NCBI RefSeq assembly: GCF_008728515.1
Contig: NC_044981.1
Location: 109,049,702 to 109,113,701, forward strand
Source: Papio anubis
Taxonomy: Eukaryota > Chordata > Mammalia > Primates > Cercopithecidae
Direction of reading: 5' to 3'
DNA: 64,000 bases
This document shows, one piece after another, positions 33,151 through 43,705 of this stretch; within the stretch, counting starts at the first letter, position 1; the number at the start of each line of letters is the position of its first letter. The notes under the pieces were generated by a model. The model made no database searches and had not been told where the DNA came from. It saw only the letters and a list, made by a program, of their open reading frames with translations. The position numbers and the translations under genes are program-made.

Positions 33151-33589
33151 AGTGTAAAAGATGAGAGGTGATTAACATTAACAGGAAAAAAAGGTGTAAT
33201 AATATTTATAAGTCACTGTGGATTCAAGGAAGATGATAGTAGTGAAGCTTTGGATGTTGGGGTAAAGGAAAGAACAGGTGTCTGGATTCCTTTGTTGACA
33301 CTTATTAATGGAAGTAAAGAGATCTGTGGAAGCTGTGTTCACTCCCACTCTATGACAGCTTGCTGAGCTCTGTGGATGAGAGTATAAGATCCTCACTTTT
33401 ACCTGTGGGTTGCTTGAAGGGTGAGCTGAAACATCAGTGCACAGGTTCTGTATTGAAGGCTGATGATGGAGTTTAAACTCCTCAGGAGGTCATCTGTTAC
33501 TCTCGGCAGAGTAGGGGCCTACTCTTCAATGGTGATGGGTATAGAAGGTTCTGATGAAGGTTCTGATAGGTATAGAAGGTTCTGAATTT
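33151..33589. other. Unassigned sequence with small tandem duplication
   Basis: GGTATAGAAGGTTCTGA occurs twice within 33538-33585, with an extra GGTTCTGAT between. Otherwise no feature. Confidence 0.5.
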
Positions 33590-33940
33590 TTCCGAGAAAA
33601 TTTCTGTTTTCTTTTCCTGGAACTTCTATTATTTGGATGTTAGACTCTCCTGCAATGATCTTCTAATTTTCTTGTCTTTTCTTCTGCTGTTTTTATATAT
33701 TTGCCTATTCTTTCTAAAAAATTTCACCAACTTGATTTTTTTCTACATTCATAGGAATAACGGGGAGGGGGTGACACTTATGAGATCTTTCTTTGTCTGT
33801 TTTCCAAGAAAAAGCATCTAGTGGTTGTTTTGTGGATGCTATATTTTTTCTTCTCTCAGAAGATATTATCGTTTCTTTGGTGCTTTCTTTTCCAAGAATT
33901 ACCTTCTTTTTCTTAAGAGTTACTTTCTTTTTTCATTAGG
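33590..33940 (-). mobile_element. Old L1M untranslated region, antisense
   Basis: CTGGAACTTCTATTATTTGG, CAATGATCTTCTAATTTTCT, TTCACCAACTTGATTTTTTT are typical antisense L1M text. Confidence 0.55.
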
Positions 33941-34869
33941 CACTAAAAAGCCAGTTAAAAATCTCTGTGTACTGGAGTAAGAGGTTGCCAACTAGTGGGC
34001 TTAACCAAAGGAAACAGGGCAAGAACCAGATGCCACACTTGGCTTCTTCCAAAAAGCAATGTCTGTAGGTATTTTCTTTGAGCCACTAAACTTTTACCAA
34101 GAAGAATTTTCAATATCCTTAGAAAGTGAAACAGTGGAAGGGGGTATAAAATACATCAACTTCTATCTAATTTCTGTTTCTAATAAGATACCTTAGTTCC
34201 TACCCTTCCTTCTGTCATTATTCCCTCTAGTTCTAGTTATGCATTGAATAAATGTCACAAGGGTAGTTTTATTAAGTACAGATGAAGAAGAATTTCTTCT
34301 AAGGGGTCTAAGGGCTTCTTATGGAGTCACACAATTAACCTCCCAGTGTTCACCCCAGCTTTTGCCTCCACATCCTGAGGCTTATAGGGCTTCTAATTCC
34401 TTAGCCTTTAAGGGGTTCTGCTCTGTAAATTAGCTTGTTTCTAAATGGTGTTCACTTCTGCTGCCCTGGATTTCAGCTTTCTCAGCTCTACTAAGCCTCT
34501 GACTGCTAATGCATCTGTTTCTCAGCCTCTAAAAACTTACTGATGTTTTTCATTTACTGTTGCCTCCTTTCCTGAGCTCTTTGCCTGGTGGCTCATTTCT
34601 TTCTATTCCCCCCGTGCTGGTATTTCAGCAGGGTATTTGGATGAAGCAGAGATCTACACATGTATTTTATTTCCCCTGTTATCCATCATTCCCTTCTGCC
34701 AGTGGAACGGAAAGACCCCTGCTAAGCCTCCTGCTGGAGCAGTGTGACCTGGAGTTAATGTTCACATAGCCAACGAAGATTCTATTGTCACTGCTGTAAA
34801 AACCACACATAAAACTAGGAAGCAATTTTGGTTTTGCCATTTTCTTAAAGGAAAGAGATTTATACACCT
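33941..34869. other. Unassigned sequence
   Basis: Includes pyrimidine-rich text at 34340-34620 that may be more antisense L1M untranslated sequence. A 69-codon + frame at 34560-34769 has no recognisable product. Confidence 0.35.
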
Positions 34870-35030
34870 GTCCCCTTTAATCCTATTTGATAAATGTCAC
34901 TATCGACATGTTAAAGATGTGCCAGCTAAACATTGCATAAGATAACTTAACGAGGTTGCTAAGTAGGGAAGCAAACTTTGTCCCAGGTCTCTTTGAACCC
35001 AGAGACCATTCTGACACTGCATCACACATC
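34870..35030 (-). mobile_element. MIR, antisense
   Basis: GTTGCTAAGTAGGGAAGCAA and CTTTGAACCCAGAGACCATT in the right order and spacing. Confidence 0.65.
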
Positions 35031-35466
35031 CCCCTTAAGGACCTCAAACTAACCTTAGTTACCTAGTTTGGAGAGGTTGTCTGGAATATGTTGTAATTTA
35101 ATAAATGTGCGTGAAAATATAATTGCCATGATATATTAAAGTATTAGGTGACATCGCACTAATAATTTCAAAAGTTTCCATGCACTTTTAATATAAAAAC
35201 TTGTAGATTAGTCATCTTTAGACTGTTTTCTTGTGTTCTTTGGGCATGTGGTGGTGGCAGCCAGGTGTGGAGGGGCAGAAGGAAGAAGGAAAGTGGAGTA
35301 GGAAGTGTGAGAATGTGCATGTACATTTAATCTATGCCTGTGCAGCATATCCAGGCACACCAGTTTCAACTCACTTCATCATGAGAGACCAGAAATAAAC
35401 ATAATAAAATAGAGGACATTCTTGAGCCTCAAAACATTGAAGTATCCTAAAAGGTATGTATATATT
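35031..35466. other. Unassigned sequence
   Basis: No recognised feature; contains a GA-rich stretch near 35276-35310. Confidence 0.4.
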
Positions 35467-35476
35467 AGAAATATTT

Positions 35477-35757
35477 GGCCGGGCGCGGTGGCTCAAGCCT
35501 GTAATCCCAGCACTTTGAGAGGCCAAGACGGGCGGATCACAAGGTGGGGAGATGGAGACCATCCTGGCTAGCCCGGTGAAACCCCGTCTCTACTAAAAAA
35601 TACAAAAAACTAGCCGGGCAAGGTGGCGGGTGCCTGTAGTCCCAGCTACTCAGGAGGCTGAGCCAAGACAATGGAGTAAACCCGGGAGGCGGAGCTTGCA
35701 GTGAGCTGAGATCCGGCCACTGCACTCCAGCCTGGGCACAGAGTGAGACTTCGTCTC

Positions 35758-35787
<30 letters not shown>
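35477..35787 (+). mobile_element. AluY, sense, with 10-bp target-site duplication; Old World monkey-type variants
   Basis: Full-length, starting GGCCGGGCGCGGTGGCTCAA. It carries AGATCCGGCCACTGCACTCC near the 3' end, GACGGGCGGATCACAAGG, ACAAAAAACTAGCCGGGC and GAGTAAACCCGGG. As far as I recall, this combination marks cercopithecid AluY subfamilies rather than human AluY. The tail passes into (GAAAA)n. AGAAATATTT flanks at 35467-35476 and 35788-35797. Confidence 0.96.
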
Positions 35788-35792
<5 letters not shown>

Positions 35793-35797
35793 TATTT

Positions 35798-36689
35798 GCA
35801 AGTGAATTTCTTAGCAGAGGCAAAACTAATGTGGTGCCATAATTCAGCAGATGAGAGTTAAGAATCCTTGGAGAACTGACCATTGCGCCTTCTAAAAATT
35901 CGATTTACTTGCTTGGACATTCCATCAGTGCCTCCCCATCAAATCTATCATATCCCAAATGGTGTGACAAAAATTGTGTCTCTTTTTCTCATGAGTTTCT
36001 TACGTTTTTCTCCTCTGTTTCCCCACTAATGTTCTTTTCTCATCAGCAAGGGCAAGACATTTGTTCTTTAAAATAAATTTGAATTGAAATTACAGAAGAA
36101 GAGTGGGCGGTAAATGCCTGGCAAGGTAAATAATTTGATGAGACATAAAAATAATGAAATGTCAGCCAACTTCACTGGAGCTTGAAGGTTTAACTCTATA
36201 AGAAGTATCAGAAAAAGAAAAATTGGCACCAATAAGTTAAAATTGCAAGATTAATCCTCACCAAAGCAAAAAGTGGGATGATTTACTGATGAAAACTTTC
36301 ATATTGCAAGTCAGTGACATCAATAATTCCTTTCACTATAACACCTAGAATCTAGATAGTAATTTATTTTTGTCATCGTTGTTTTAGCTTTTATTTTCAA
36401 TGTGTGAAGAATGTGTAGAGGCAGTTCACTCCATACAGGATCAGGCTCATGGTGGAACCGTCTACCCTGCCTCTCAGCCCTCAGCCCACAGTGCTACTCC
36501 ACCTACCCTGTTTATCCTTAATCTAGAAAGCAAGAAAGACCATGGAGGTGCTTGACTAGAAGCTCTTATTTGCTTCTATAATGTTCATTGGCTTCTTTGC
36601 TTTGCTTTCTTATTTTCACAACAATGTATGTTTGATCTCGAAGACTTATCTAAGAGTATTAATACATTTCACCGTCATCGAATAACATA
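35798..36689. other. Unassigned sequence
   Basis: No recognised repeat; a less AT-rich stretch at 36420-36560 is unexplained. Confidence 0.4.
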
Positions 36690-36890
36690 TTGAGTGAATA
36701 TTTTGACACTGCAAAGAACTTTACATTAGTTATTTGACTGGATTTAATAGTCAAAATTATTTACTTTAGGAATATTGTTATCGCCTCCAGTTTACTTTTG
36801 AGAAATGTGAGTCACGAAAAGTAAGACAACGTACTCAAGGTCACACCACTGAGAAGTGTGTTAGGCAAGTCAGTCTGAATATTAATTGCT
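36690..36890 (-). mobile_element. MIR, antisense
   Basis: TTATCGCCTCCAGTTTACTT, ACGTACTCAAGGTCACACCA and the following text match the MIR reverse complement. Confidence 0.75.
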
Positions 36891-37583
36891 AAGTGGGATC
36901 AACAACAGTAGAATTGTTTAGGAGAGTCCATTAACTTAAAATTCACTAATCGTGAACTTTACAAAATGCCAGTTCAAGAATCCATCAAACTCTATTTAAA
37001 ATGTCCATAATTTAATGAGCTTAATTAGGAATAAATTAGTCACACTTAGAATAAATTGTTTCTTTCAGGAAAGACCCACGTGATAGCCTGAAGAAAGTTA
37101 GCAATACCTCAAAATTGGGCCTTCCAGAAAATACGCAACATTGCCCAGTTCACATCTGCAGAGTCTGCAGAACTCTGTGTCCAAAAGACTAAAATGTTTC
37201 TCCTGACCCAAATTTATATTTCTCTTTGTTTGCATATGTCTCAGCAGCATATAGATGGATTGGCATTACTTCTATTGCCGAAGGCACAGATAAACATGCT
37301 GTAAGCAGTTAATAATAGTGAATTTATTCCCAATGTTTTTATATAGAGAAAAATGGTTTTTAAATTCAGCAGAAAATGTTACATCTGTTCTTAGGCATTC
37401 CTTTCTGAATTGATCTTATTTTAAGGAAGACTAGACTTCAGTGGGGGCAGAGAGAAGCACACCAAAAACTGATTCCTTTAATATAGTTTTAGTTAATGAG
37501 ACAAAGAAAATAAGCAAAACAAATTTTAAAAGTCAATATTCCTTAATCAAATAGGCCTAAGGAAACTGCAATGGTCAATTTAA
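36891..37583. other. Repeat-poor sequence
   Basis: No repeat or coding sequence recognised. It contains several TAATTA-type AT-rich motifs and is part of a wider repeat-poor stretch. Confidence 0.4.
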
Positions 37584-37760
37584 TATATTGTATTGCTTAC
37601 CACTTAAATATTCAAAACATCTACAAATAATAGTGGCTGCTCCGGGAACACTTATTGTGTGACATGCACTATGAGAGCTTTATTCAGATAATTTAATTTT
37701 ATTTTCACCCTCTTGAAAACTGTTGCAAACATTTATCTGTAGGATTGATACATTATTTGG
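37584..37760 (-). mobile_element. MIR-like, antisense, with shared upstream flank (copy 1)
   Basis: CACTATGAGAGCTTTATTCA and the following ATAATTTAATTTTATTTTCA look like a decayed MIR reverse complement. The flank AAATATTCAAAACATCT before it recurs at 38602, so the similarity extends beyond the SINE. Confidence 0.5.
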
Positions 37761-38579
37761 GGATGTAGAGAGCACTCTCCCCTTATACTATGGAGAAGGT
37801 TAAGATACAAACAGGATAAATGACAAGTTTTAGAGAAGGCTTACTATGTCTGTCTATAATTAAATGTGCCAATTTAAATGAAAATCTGGCATAAAGATAC
37901 TGAGATGGCCACAAAGGGTGGTCCCCACAGCTGAACTGTGAAGTGCAATAGGGCAGGCAGAATGGGTGTGGCTCCCTGCCATTCACATCTCCATGCAGGT
38001 CCAAACAGCGCCTTCTAATTTACAAGGATAATGAAATATATCAGATTGATCCTATTCACTGCTAGGAACCATTACATTAACTGACAGAATACCATGGCCT
38101 TATTCTTGCCAGACTTGTTCTATTAAAATCAAATCAGAGCAAAATGCATCTAGGCAAAAACCCTTAAATATATTGTGCCCTCGCTTTCTCCAGTTTTGAA
38201 TGAAAAAAATATGTGGTTTTCAGTAGGGAGCTTCTAGGCTCATGCAGTTCAGAGATACATTTATGTACCTTGTGATTAACAGACTAAGCATAATTAACCT
38301 AATTAGGAATATTATTTTGCCTGTCTTTATTACTCCTGTTCCAGAACAGGCACAAAAATAAATGCCTAAAAGACCAAGCGTTGATTAGAGTCATGTCATG
38401 TCTCCAGCAAGATGCTTCACAAAAGAAAAACAATCAAGAAATATTAAACACCATGAGTACTAATAAACGTCTTTTATCTTCATTGTTTGTAATGCGATTT
38501 GGAAGTAAGGAAGTTCTCAACTCCTGCAAGCAAATGAAACCACATAATACATAGATTGCTGTTTTGTAAGGATAACAAA
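37761..38579. other. Repeat-poor sequence
   Basis: No repeat recognised. The 73-codon minus frame at 37783-38004 is unremarkable. Confidence 0.4.
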
Positions 38580-38890
38580 TATGTTGTATTATTTGCCATT
38601 TAAATATTCAAAACATCTATAAATAATAGAGGCTCTCATTTGGGAGCACTTACTAATGGCCACGCATTGTGAGAATTTTATCTATACTATTTCATTTTAT
38701 TTTGATCATCACCTAACAAGGCAGGAGTTAGTGCTTCATTTTATAGGTGAGAAAAGTGAGAGCTTAAAAGATCAACTATTTTGCCCAAGGTCAAACAACT
38801 AGTAAGTGATGGGCCCTGATACTGATCTTAGCTATCTGAGCCCAAAACCTGTCTTCTTGATGACTCTGTTATACTTCCTCTTATCAAGTG
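38580..38890 (-). mobile_element. MIR, antisense, with shared upstream flank (copy 2)
   Basis: CATTTTATAGGTGAGAAAAG, CCCAAGGTCAAACAACTAGT and the following GTGATGGGCCC are clear antisense MIR. The first ~110 bp parallels 37584-37710. Confidence 0.8.
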
Positions 38891-38911
38891 TTTGACTCCT
38901 GGTAAATCTAT

Positions 38912-39435
38912 GAGTTACTGTTTATTCGTGTTGCTATAAAGGAACACCTTGGACTGGGTAATTTGTAAAGAAAAGAGGTTTATTTGGTTCATGGTTCTGC
39001 AGACTATACAAGCATAGCACCAGCGTTGCCACTGCTTCTGGGGAGGCCTCAGGAAGTTTGTAGTAACGGTGGAAGGCAGAGGGCAGATAGCCTGTCACAT
39101 GAAGAGAGGGAAAGTGAGAGGGGGAGAGAAGCAGAGGGAGAGGGAGGGGGGTAGAGAGAGAGGAGAGAAAGAAGAGAAGGAGGAGGAGGAGAAGGAGGAG
39201 AAGGAGAAGGAGAAAAGAAAGAGGAGGAGAAAAGAAAGAGCCAGGCTCTTTTAAACAACCAGCTTTCCAGTGAACTAACTGTGCAAGAACTCACTCATCA
39301 CCAAGAGGATGGTGCTAAGCCATTCATGCGTGGTCCCTCCCCATGATCCAACACCTCCCAGTAGGCCCCATCTCAAACATCAGAGATCACATTTCAACAT
39401 GAAATTTGGAAGGAACACACATTTAAACCATTTCA
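38912..39435 (-). mobile_element. MST-type MaLR LTR, antisense, swollen by a GA-rich tract
   Basis: GGACTGGGTAATTTGTAAAG, GGCTCTTTTAAACAACCAGC, CAACACCTCCCAGTAGGCCC and the end AAACCATTTCA follow an MST/MLT1-age LTR in reverse. No internal sequence is adjacent. A purine tract at 39108-39240 enlarges it, and frames inside are low-complexity. Confidence 0.88.
39108..39240 (+). repeat. (GGA/GAA)n purine tract
   Basis: About 130 bp with scarcely any pyrimidine on the + strand, made of GAGA, GGAGGAGGA and GAAAGA units within the LTR. Confidence 0.95.
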
Positions 39436-40979
39436 CCTACATCATCAAGTATTAACCCTCTGGACAATACAATACAATTGTCCTTTTAAGTATTTAAAGC
39501 CAGTTTCAGACTACCTCCATAAAATGTGCTGCATAAATAATAGGGTGTGTGTCTGGATTTCTAGGTGTGACATCTTGAAGCTCTTTCCTCTCGTGCTGGA
39601 AAAGCTGTCAGAAAGTTCAAGTCCTCCTCTTGACATAGCACATGCCTATTTGCCCATTGAGATAGGCTGACCTTTTCAAGAATGTGCAGCACCCCTTAGC
39701 TTCAATAAAGTGTTCAATGTAGGAAGAATATGCTCTATATCCATAACAAAATCACCACAAATCAAATAAATGACCAAGTTGCAGTCCCTAGTCTAATTCT
39801 CAGTCCTTGCAGTCTGTCTTTTTTTGCATCAAAAATCCAGGCAATGACATGCTAGGATCCCCACCAATTAGATAGTGTCGCCTGGTCAAGATGTATTTTC
39901 TCCTAATTTAAATGCTAAAAAGATTGGAACAGTGTATGTTACCATGACTGCATTTATCGTCTTTGTTCAATATAATTTTAATGAACAATGCATCAGGTGA
40001 TGAAAGGGCCTGAATTCATCTTGTCTTTAATTGTTGCTGCATTTTATCTTATTCAACATTCACTGTGTAGATCTATAGCATCATTTAAAATTGTTTATCA
40101 ATGGTTTATCAAACATACTGTACGAAAGCAATATGAAAAACACTGGAAACAAAAGAGAGTCTTTCTGCTCAGGTTTATAGAGAGTAACGAATGATTCAGA
40201 GAAAATATAGGATAGATTGAAAAAAAGGAGAATTTTTTTTACGTAGCGCAGTGAAATAATAATTTTTTTCAAATTATAATACCATGGACTAGTGGGTGGT
40301 TGCAGGAGAAGGGTAAAACTGTTCCAGAAGTGAATATGTCGAGTATAAGTTTACTGACAAACAGCTATAACAGCAGAAATAATAAATACATTAATATGTC
40401 CATTAAATGCTTATTTGCCAATCAATTTCTTCTATTTATTGTGATACACGATTATTATAAACATTTTTCAAGAGAGGAAAATAAGTCTAAGAATTTAATT
40501 AATTTTTCTTGACTCATGCAGCCAAAAATGTGCTGGGGCCAAATTCAAATTCAGATCTGTCTATCTCCAGGGTTCAGGTTTTTAACCATTAAGCATAGTT
40601 TAAAAAAATAAAGTCTGCAGTCCCCAAGTTTACAGCAGAACTAGAGGTACAACCTTTGAAAACAGGTACTCCTATTTGGCATCCATTTCAATAGAACCGC
40701 ATTTTCTTCATCTCCCAAAGCAGACAAGAAGAAATCCTAAGAGTTTTCTGCATGTTAACTATCAATTCAAATTGCCTAAAACACTCACAGAATCATTGAT
40801 TGGAATCTGTGTGAAGTGTGAAGTTCTGAAAGGAGGAAAATGTAAATTCCTATTGAACTGAGGTTAATTCACTTGGGTAAAAAGATTATATTTTAAGAAG
40901 TACATTTTGTGAAAAGAGAAACTAAGTTGGCTATTATCTTAAACAAAGAGAAAACATTGTTAATTATTTTCTATTCATG
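39436..40979. other. Repeat-poor sequence
   Basis: About 1.5 kb with no interspersed repeat I recognise and no credible coding frame (the longest are 60-70 codons). 39880-40090 has a non-degenerate look that could mean constraint; this is a guess. Confidence 0.4.
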
Positions 40980-41108
40980 GGAAATCTCTAACGCCAACAA
41001 CAAATAGAAGGATCTTGGCATTAGGTGCCTAGTAAAAATTCTGTGTTAGGAAATCTCTAACGCCAACAACAAATAGAAGGATCTGGCATTAGATGCCTAG
41101 TAAAAATT
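40980..41108. repeat. Recent tandem duplication, 69-bp period
   Basis: GGAAATCTCTAACGCCAACA begins at 40980 and again at 41049. The second copy runs ~60 bp to TAAAAATT and differs by one deleted T and one G-to-A change. Confidence 0.97.
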
Positions 41109-41329
41109 TGATACCTGGAGGTATCAAGAAATGTTTAAATATATTAATTAGTGTGTTAATTTTTTATATCTGGTTTATTTTTAAAACAAATACAAATTAA
41201 TGATCTCCATGTAACTTCCCAAATTTTCTATCTTATATATTTTCTTTTCAAAAGAAAATAGCATTCTACCTTTATTTTATTACTTATCATTTTTGAGGAA
41301 AAATATTTCAATAATAACTTTTGGATAAA
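41109..41329. other. AT-rich unassigned sequence
   Basis: No feature recognised. Confidence 0.4.
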
Positions 41330-41545
41330 ATGAAAATATGTCACATTAACTGTAGACAACTATTTTAAGATGCACCTGATTCCCACCACACACAAACAAA
41401 TGATAAATGTTTCAGGTGACAGACAGGTCAATTACCCTAATTTGATCATTACACAATGCATACATATCATTGAAACATCAGATTGTACCGCATAAATATG
41501 TATAATCACTACGTATCAATTAAAAAATAATTTTTAAAAGTAAAA
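41330..41545 (+). mobile_element. L1 3' end (L1MA/PB-age)
   Basis: TTTGATCATTACACAATGCA, GTACCGCATAAATATGTAT and CACTACGTATCAATTAAAAA are a typical 3'-UTR terminus followed by an A/T-rich tail. Confidence 0.65.
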
Positions 41546-41864
41546 TTATTTTAAAAGTAGTGTTTTAGATTTACGTCTTCATAATAGTCATGTTATTTAT
41601 TTTAAACTGTTTCCATTATTCAGTTAAATTATTTAGAAGACACACTGAGTCTTTAGAATTTTAAAAGTATTCTGATATTGTCTTCCTTGTGTGTTAATTA
41701 ATTCATACTAGTTAAACCTCTAGGACCAACTCATCGGTAACATGAGCTGTTTTTTCAAAGATGTTAAGGTGAAATAATTGCTGTCCCAGTGCCCCCATTC
41801 AACTATTTTGTACTATGTATATCTATTCTCCATATAGGAAAATTAAAGAATTAGTTCCATCATT
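41546..41864. other. AT-rich unassigned sequence
   Basis: No feature recognised. Confidence 0.4.
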
Positions 41865-42692
41865 TGTGATATCGGAGTGCTGGGAAGGGAAGAGTGTGTT
41901 CCCTTCAAATGATATGGAAGGGGGAAGGGAAGTGCTGGCTAGAGAAAGGCGGGTTCCTGGCTAGGGCTCCACCCCCACGGACCTAGGTGAGGACAGGCAT
42001 TTCCTGCCCAAATGTTCCATTTCCCAAGACCGCCCTGGCCTGCCACGGCGCCATCCTGTGCCTAAAAAAGCCCAGAGATTCCTAGCAGGGAGACACAGAA
42101 GTGGCTAGATGTCGTGAGGAGCACATCCATGGATAACACACAAGCGGCTGTGAGTGGAGAGCCTGCCGGCAGAAGAGCACACCAACTGGCACCAGCAGGC
42201 TGGCAGGCCATCAACCTGTGGGACGCGATGGAGTTTGGCTGCGGCAGTCAGACGAGAGTTGGGGCCGCAGAGCCGCCCAGCTCCAGCGGAAAATCGTCTC
42301 CCTTTTGGCACCCCCATTGGCTGAGGCTGAGCGCTACTTCCACTCAATAAAACTTTGCACTCCAAGCCCACCTGTGATTCAATTCTTCTGGTACACCAAG
42401 GCAAGAAACCCCGGGATACAGAAATCCCTCTGTCCTTGTGATAAGGAAGGGGGTCTAATTGAGCTGGTTAACACAAGCCACCTATAAACGCAACTAAGAG
42501 AGCACCTGTAACACAGCCATGGGTCTGCAAGATCTGTAAACTAGTCACCCCTAGACACTGCCGGGGCATCAGAGGCCCCAGTCTGCCAGTCTGTGTGCTC
42601 CCCTACAAGGCTGAGCAGCTGGGCAGTGAAGAAGCAAGCCACACCCGCGTCGCACGCCCTGCGAGGGGGACAAGGGAACCTTTCCCATATCA
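41865..42692 (+). mobile_element. CpG-rich ERV1-class solo LTR (LTR1-like)
   Basis: This ~830-bp block has much higher GC and CpG than anything around it. Landmarks are a CCTAAAAAAGCCCAGAG TATA-like region (~42060), a polyadenylation signal AATAAA at 42346-42351 in TCAATAAAACTTTGCACTCC, and downstream GGTCTAATTGAGCTGG and TTAACACAAGCCACC. These match a primate gammaretrovirus-like LTR. I see no flanking internal sequence, so it is probably a solo LTR. CATT near both edges (41861-41864 and 42691-42694) may be a 4-bp target-site duplication. Open frames of 78-99 codons inside are GC-driven and not genes. Confidence 0.85.
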
Positions 42693-42727
42693 TTAGCAAT
42701 GTGACTCGATACTAGAAATCAAATCAT

Positions 42728-42774
42728 ACAAGTTATAATTTCTATCTCATGATCGATACAAAATTATAACTTGT
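42728..42774. repeat. Perfect 14-bp inverted repeat (hairpin)
   Basis: ACAAGTTATAATTT at 42728-42741 pairs exactly with AAATTATAACTTGT at 42761-42774, leaving a 19-nt loop. Confidence 0.95.
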
Positions 42775-42815
42775 TATGTACTATTTACATGTCCCACTTT
42801 ATGAAGACCTGTTTT

Positions 42816-42913
42816 ATTTCGGAATAAAATTTCTTTAGCTACCATAACTAAAAAAAAAAAAAAAGATTTCAGAATACAATTTCTTTAGTCACTATAACTG
42901 AAAAAGAAAAAGG
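42816..42913. repeat. Diverged tandem pair, 50-bp period
   Basis: ATTTCGGAATAAAATTTCTT at 42816 and ATTTCAGAATACAATTTCTT at 42866, both followed by TTAG, ATAACT and an A-rich run (15 A in the first copy). Confidence 0.88.
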
Positions 42914-43697
42914 ATTAAACAGCATTCAAATTAGCTCATTCCAGCTCCATAGATCACAGTTCCAAAGAAGACCTATTGATTTGAAATTCCTACTCAAGAA
43001 TCTACCAAATTTTACCATTTTAATGGGCCTACCCTTGTCACCTACATACCTTATATCAACAGGTCAAAAAGATAGCATCAATACTTCACCAATGGAAATA
43101 GTAATCACAGATTCATAACTCATCTGAATAACAATATAGGCTCGTATGAGAGATAATTGTGACTCAAATTACATTCTGTGTCCAATAAAACAAAAATATG
43201 TTCGTTATAGAGCAGGATTTCCAGATAAGCTTTAGCTATCTGGCGGTCTCTACTGTGTGTTAGATAGATCCGTACTTGAAAATTTCATTCTATGTCTCTA
43301 CAGTTCCAAATACTGGATCCAATGTTATTTCCTTTAAGTTAATCAGGTTAACCAGACCAAAGGATACCAGTAAAAATAATAACAACACTGCCTTAGAAAT
43401 ATTTTTTCACCGATAAAATATAAAATAGTTAGGCAGTAGAGAAATTGACACTAAAAATAAATGTGTGCTGTCTGAAATAAGTTGAAAAAGAAGACTTTTA
43501 ACTTCCATTTTATGATAATGAAACACTGAAGCAGTGTATATAGTTTCTTCCTTGCCATTTGGAACTTTAAAATTGTATTATATTTAAAAAATAGTCAATT
43601 GTATACAAGAGATAATGAAGAAGCTGGTTATCTTTTTTATTCCCCACTGTAAATAACAATAAAGTTTGGCAAAATATATGAAAAAAAAAAAAAAAAA
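42914..43697 (+). pseudogene. Possible processed retrocopy of an unidentified 3' UTR
   Basis: AATAAA at 43658-43663 lies 17 nt before a run of 17 A (43681-43697), the usual layout of a polyadenylated transcript copied into DNA. ACCTGTTTT occurs just after the tail start (43697-43705) and at 42807-42815 and could be a target-site duplication, which would place the 5' end near 42816. No coding sequence is recognisable, so the source transcript is unknown. Confidence 0.4.
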
Positions 43698-43705
43698 CCT
43701 GTTTT

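Noticed and set aside
39049..39294. Ser/Pro-rich minus frame and Glu/Lys/Arg-rich plus frame
   Set aside because: Both are translations of the GA-rich tract.
42105..42404. 99-codon minus and 78/89-codon plus frames
   Set aside because: GC- and CpG-rich LTR sequence gives few stops by composition; no product is recognisable.
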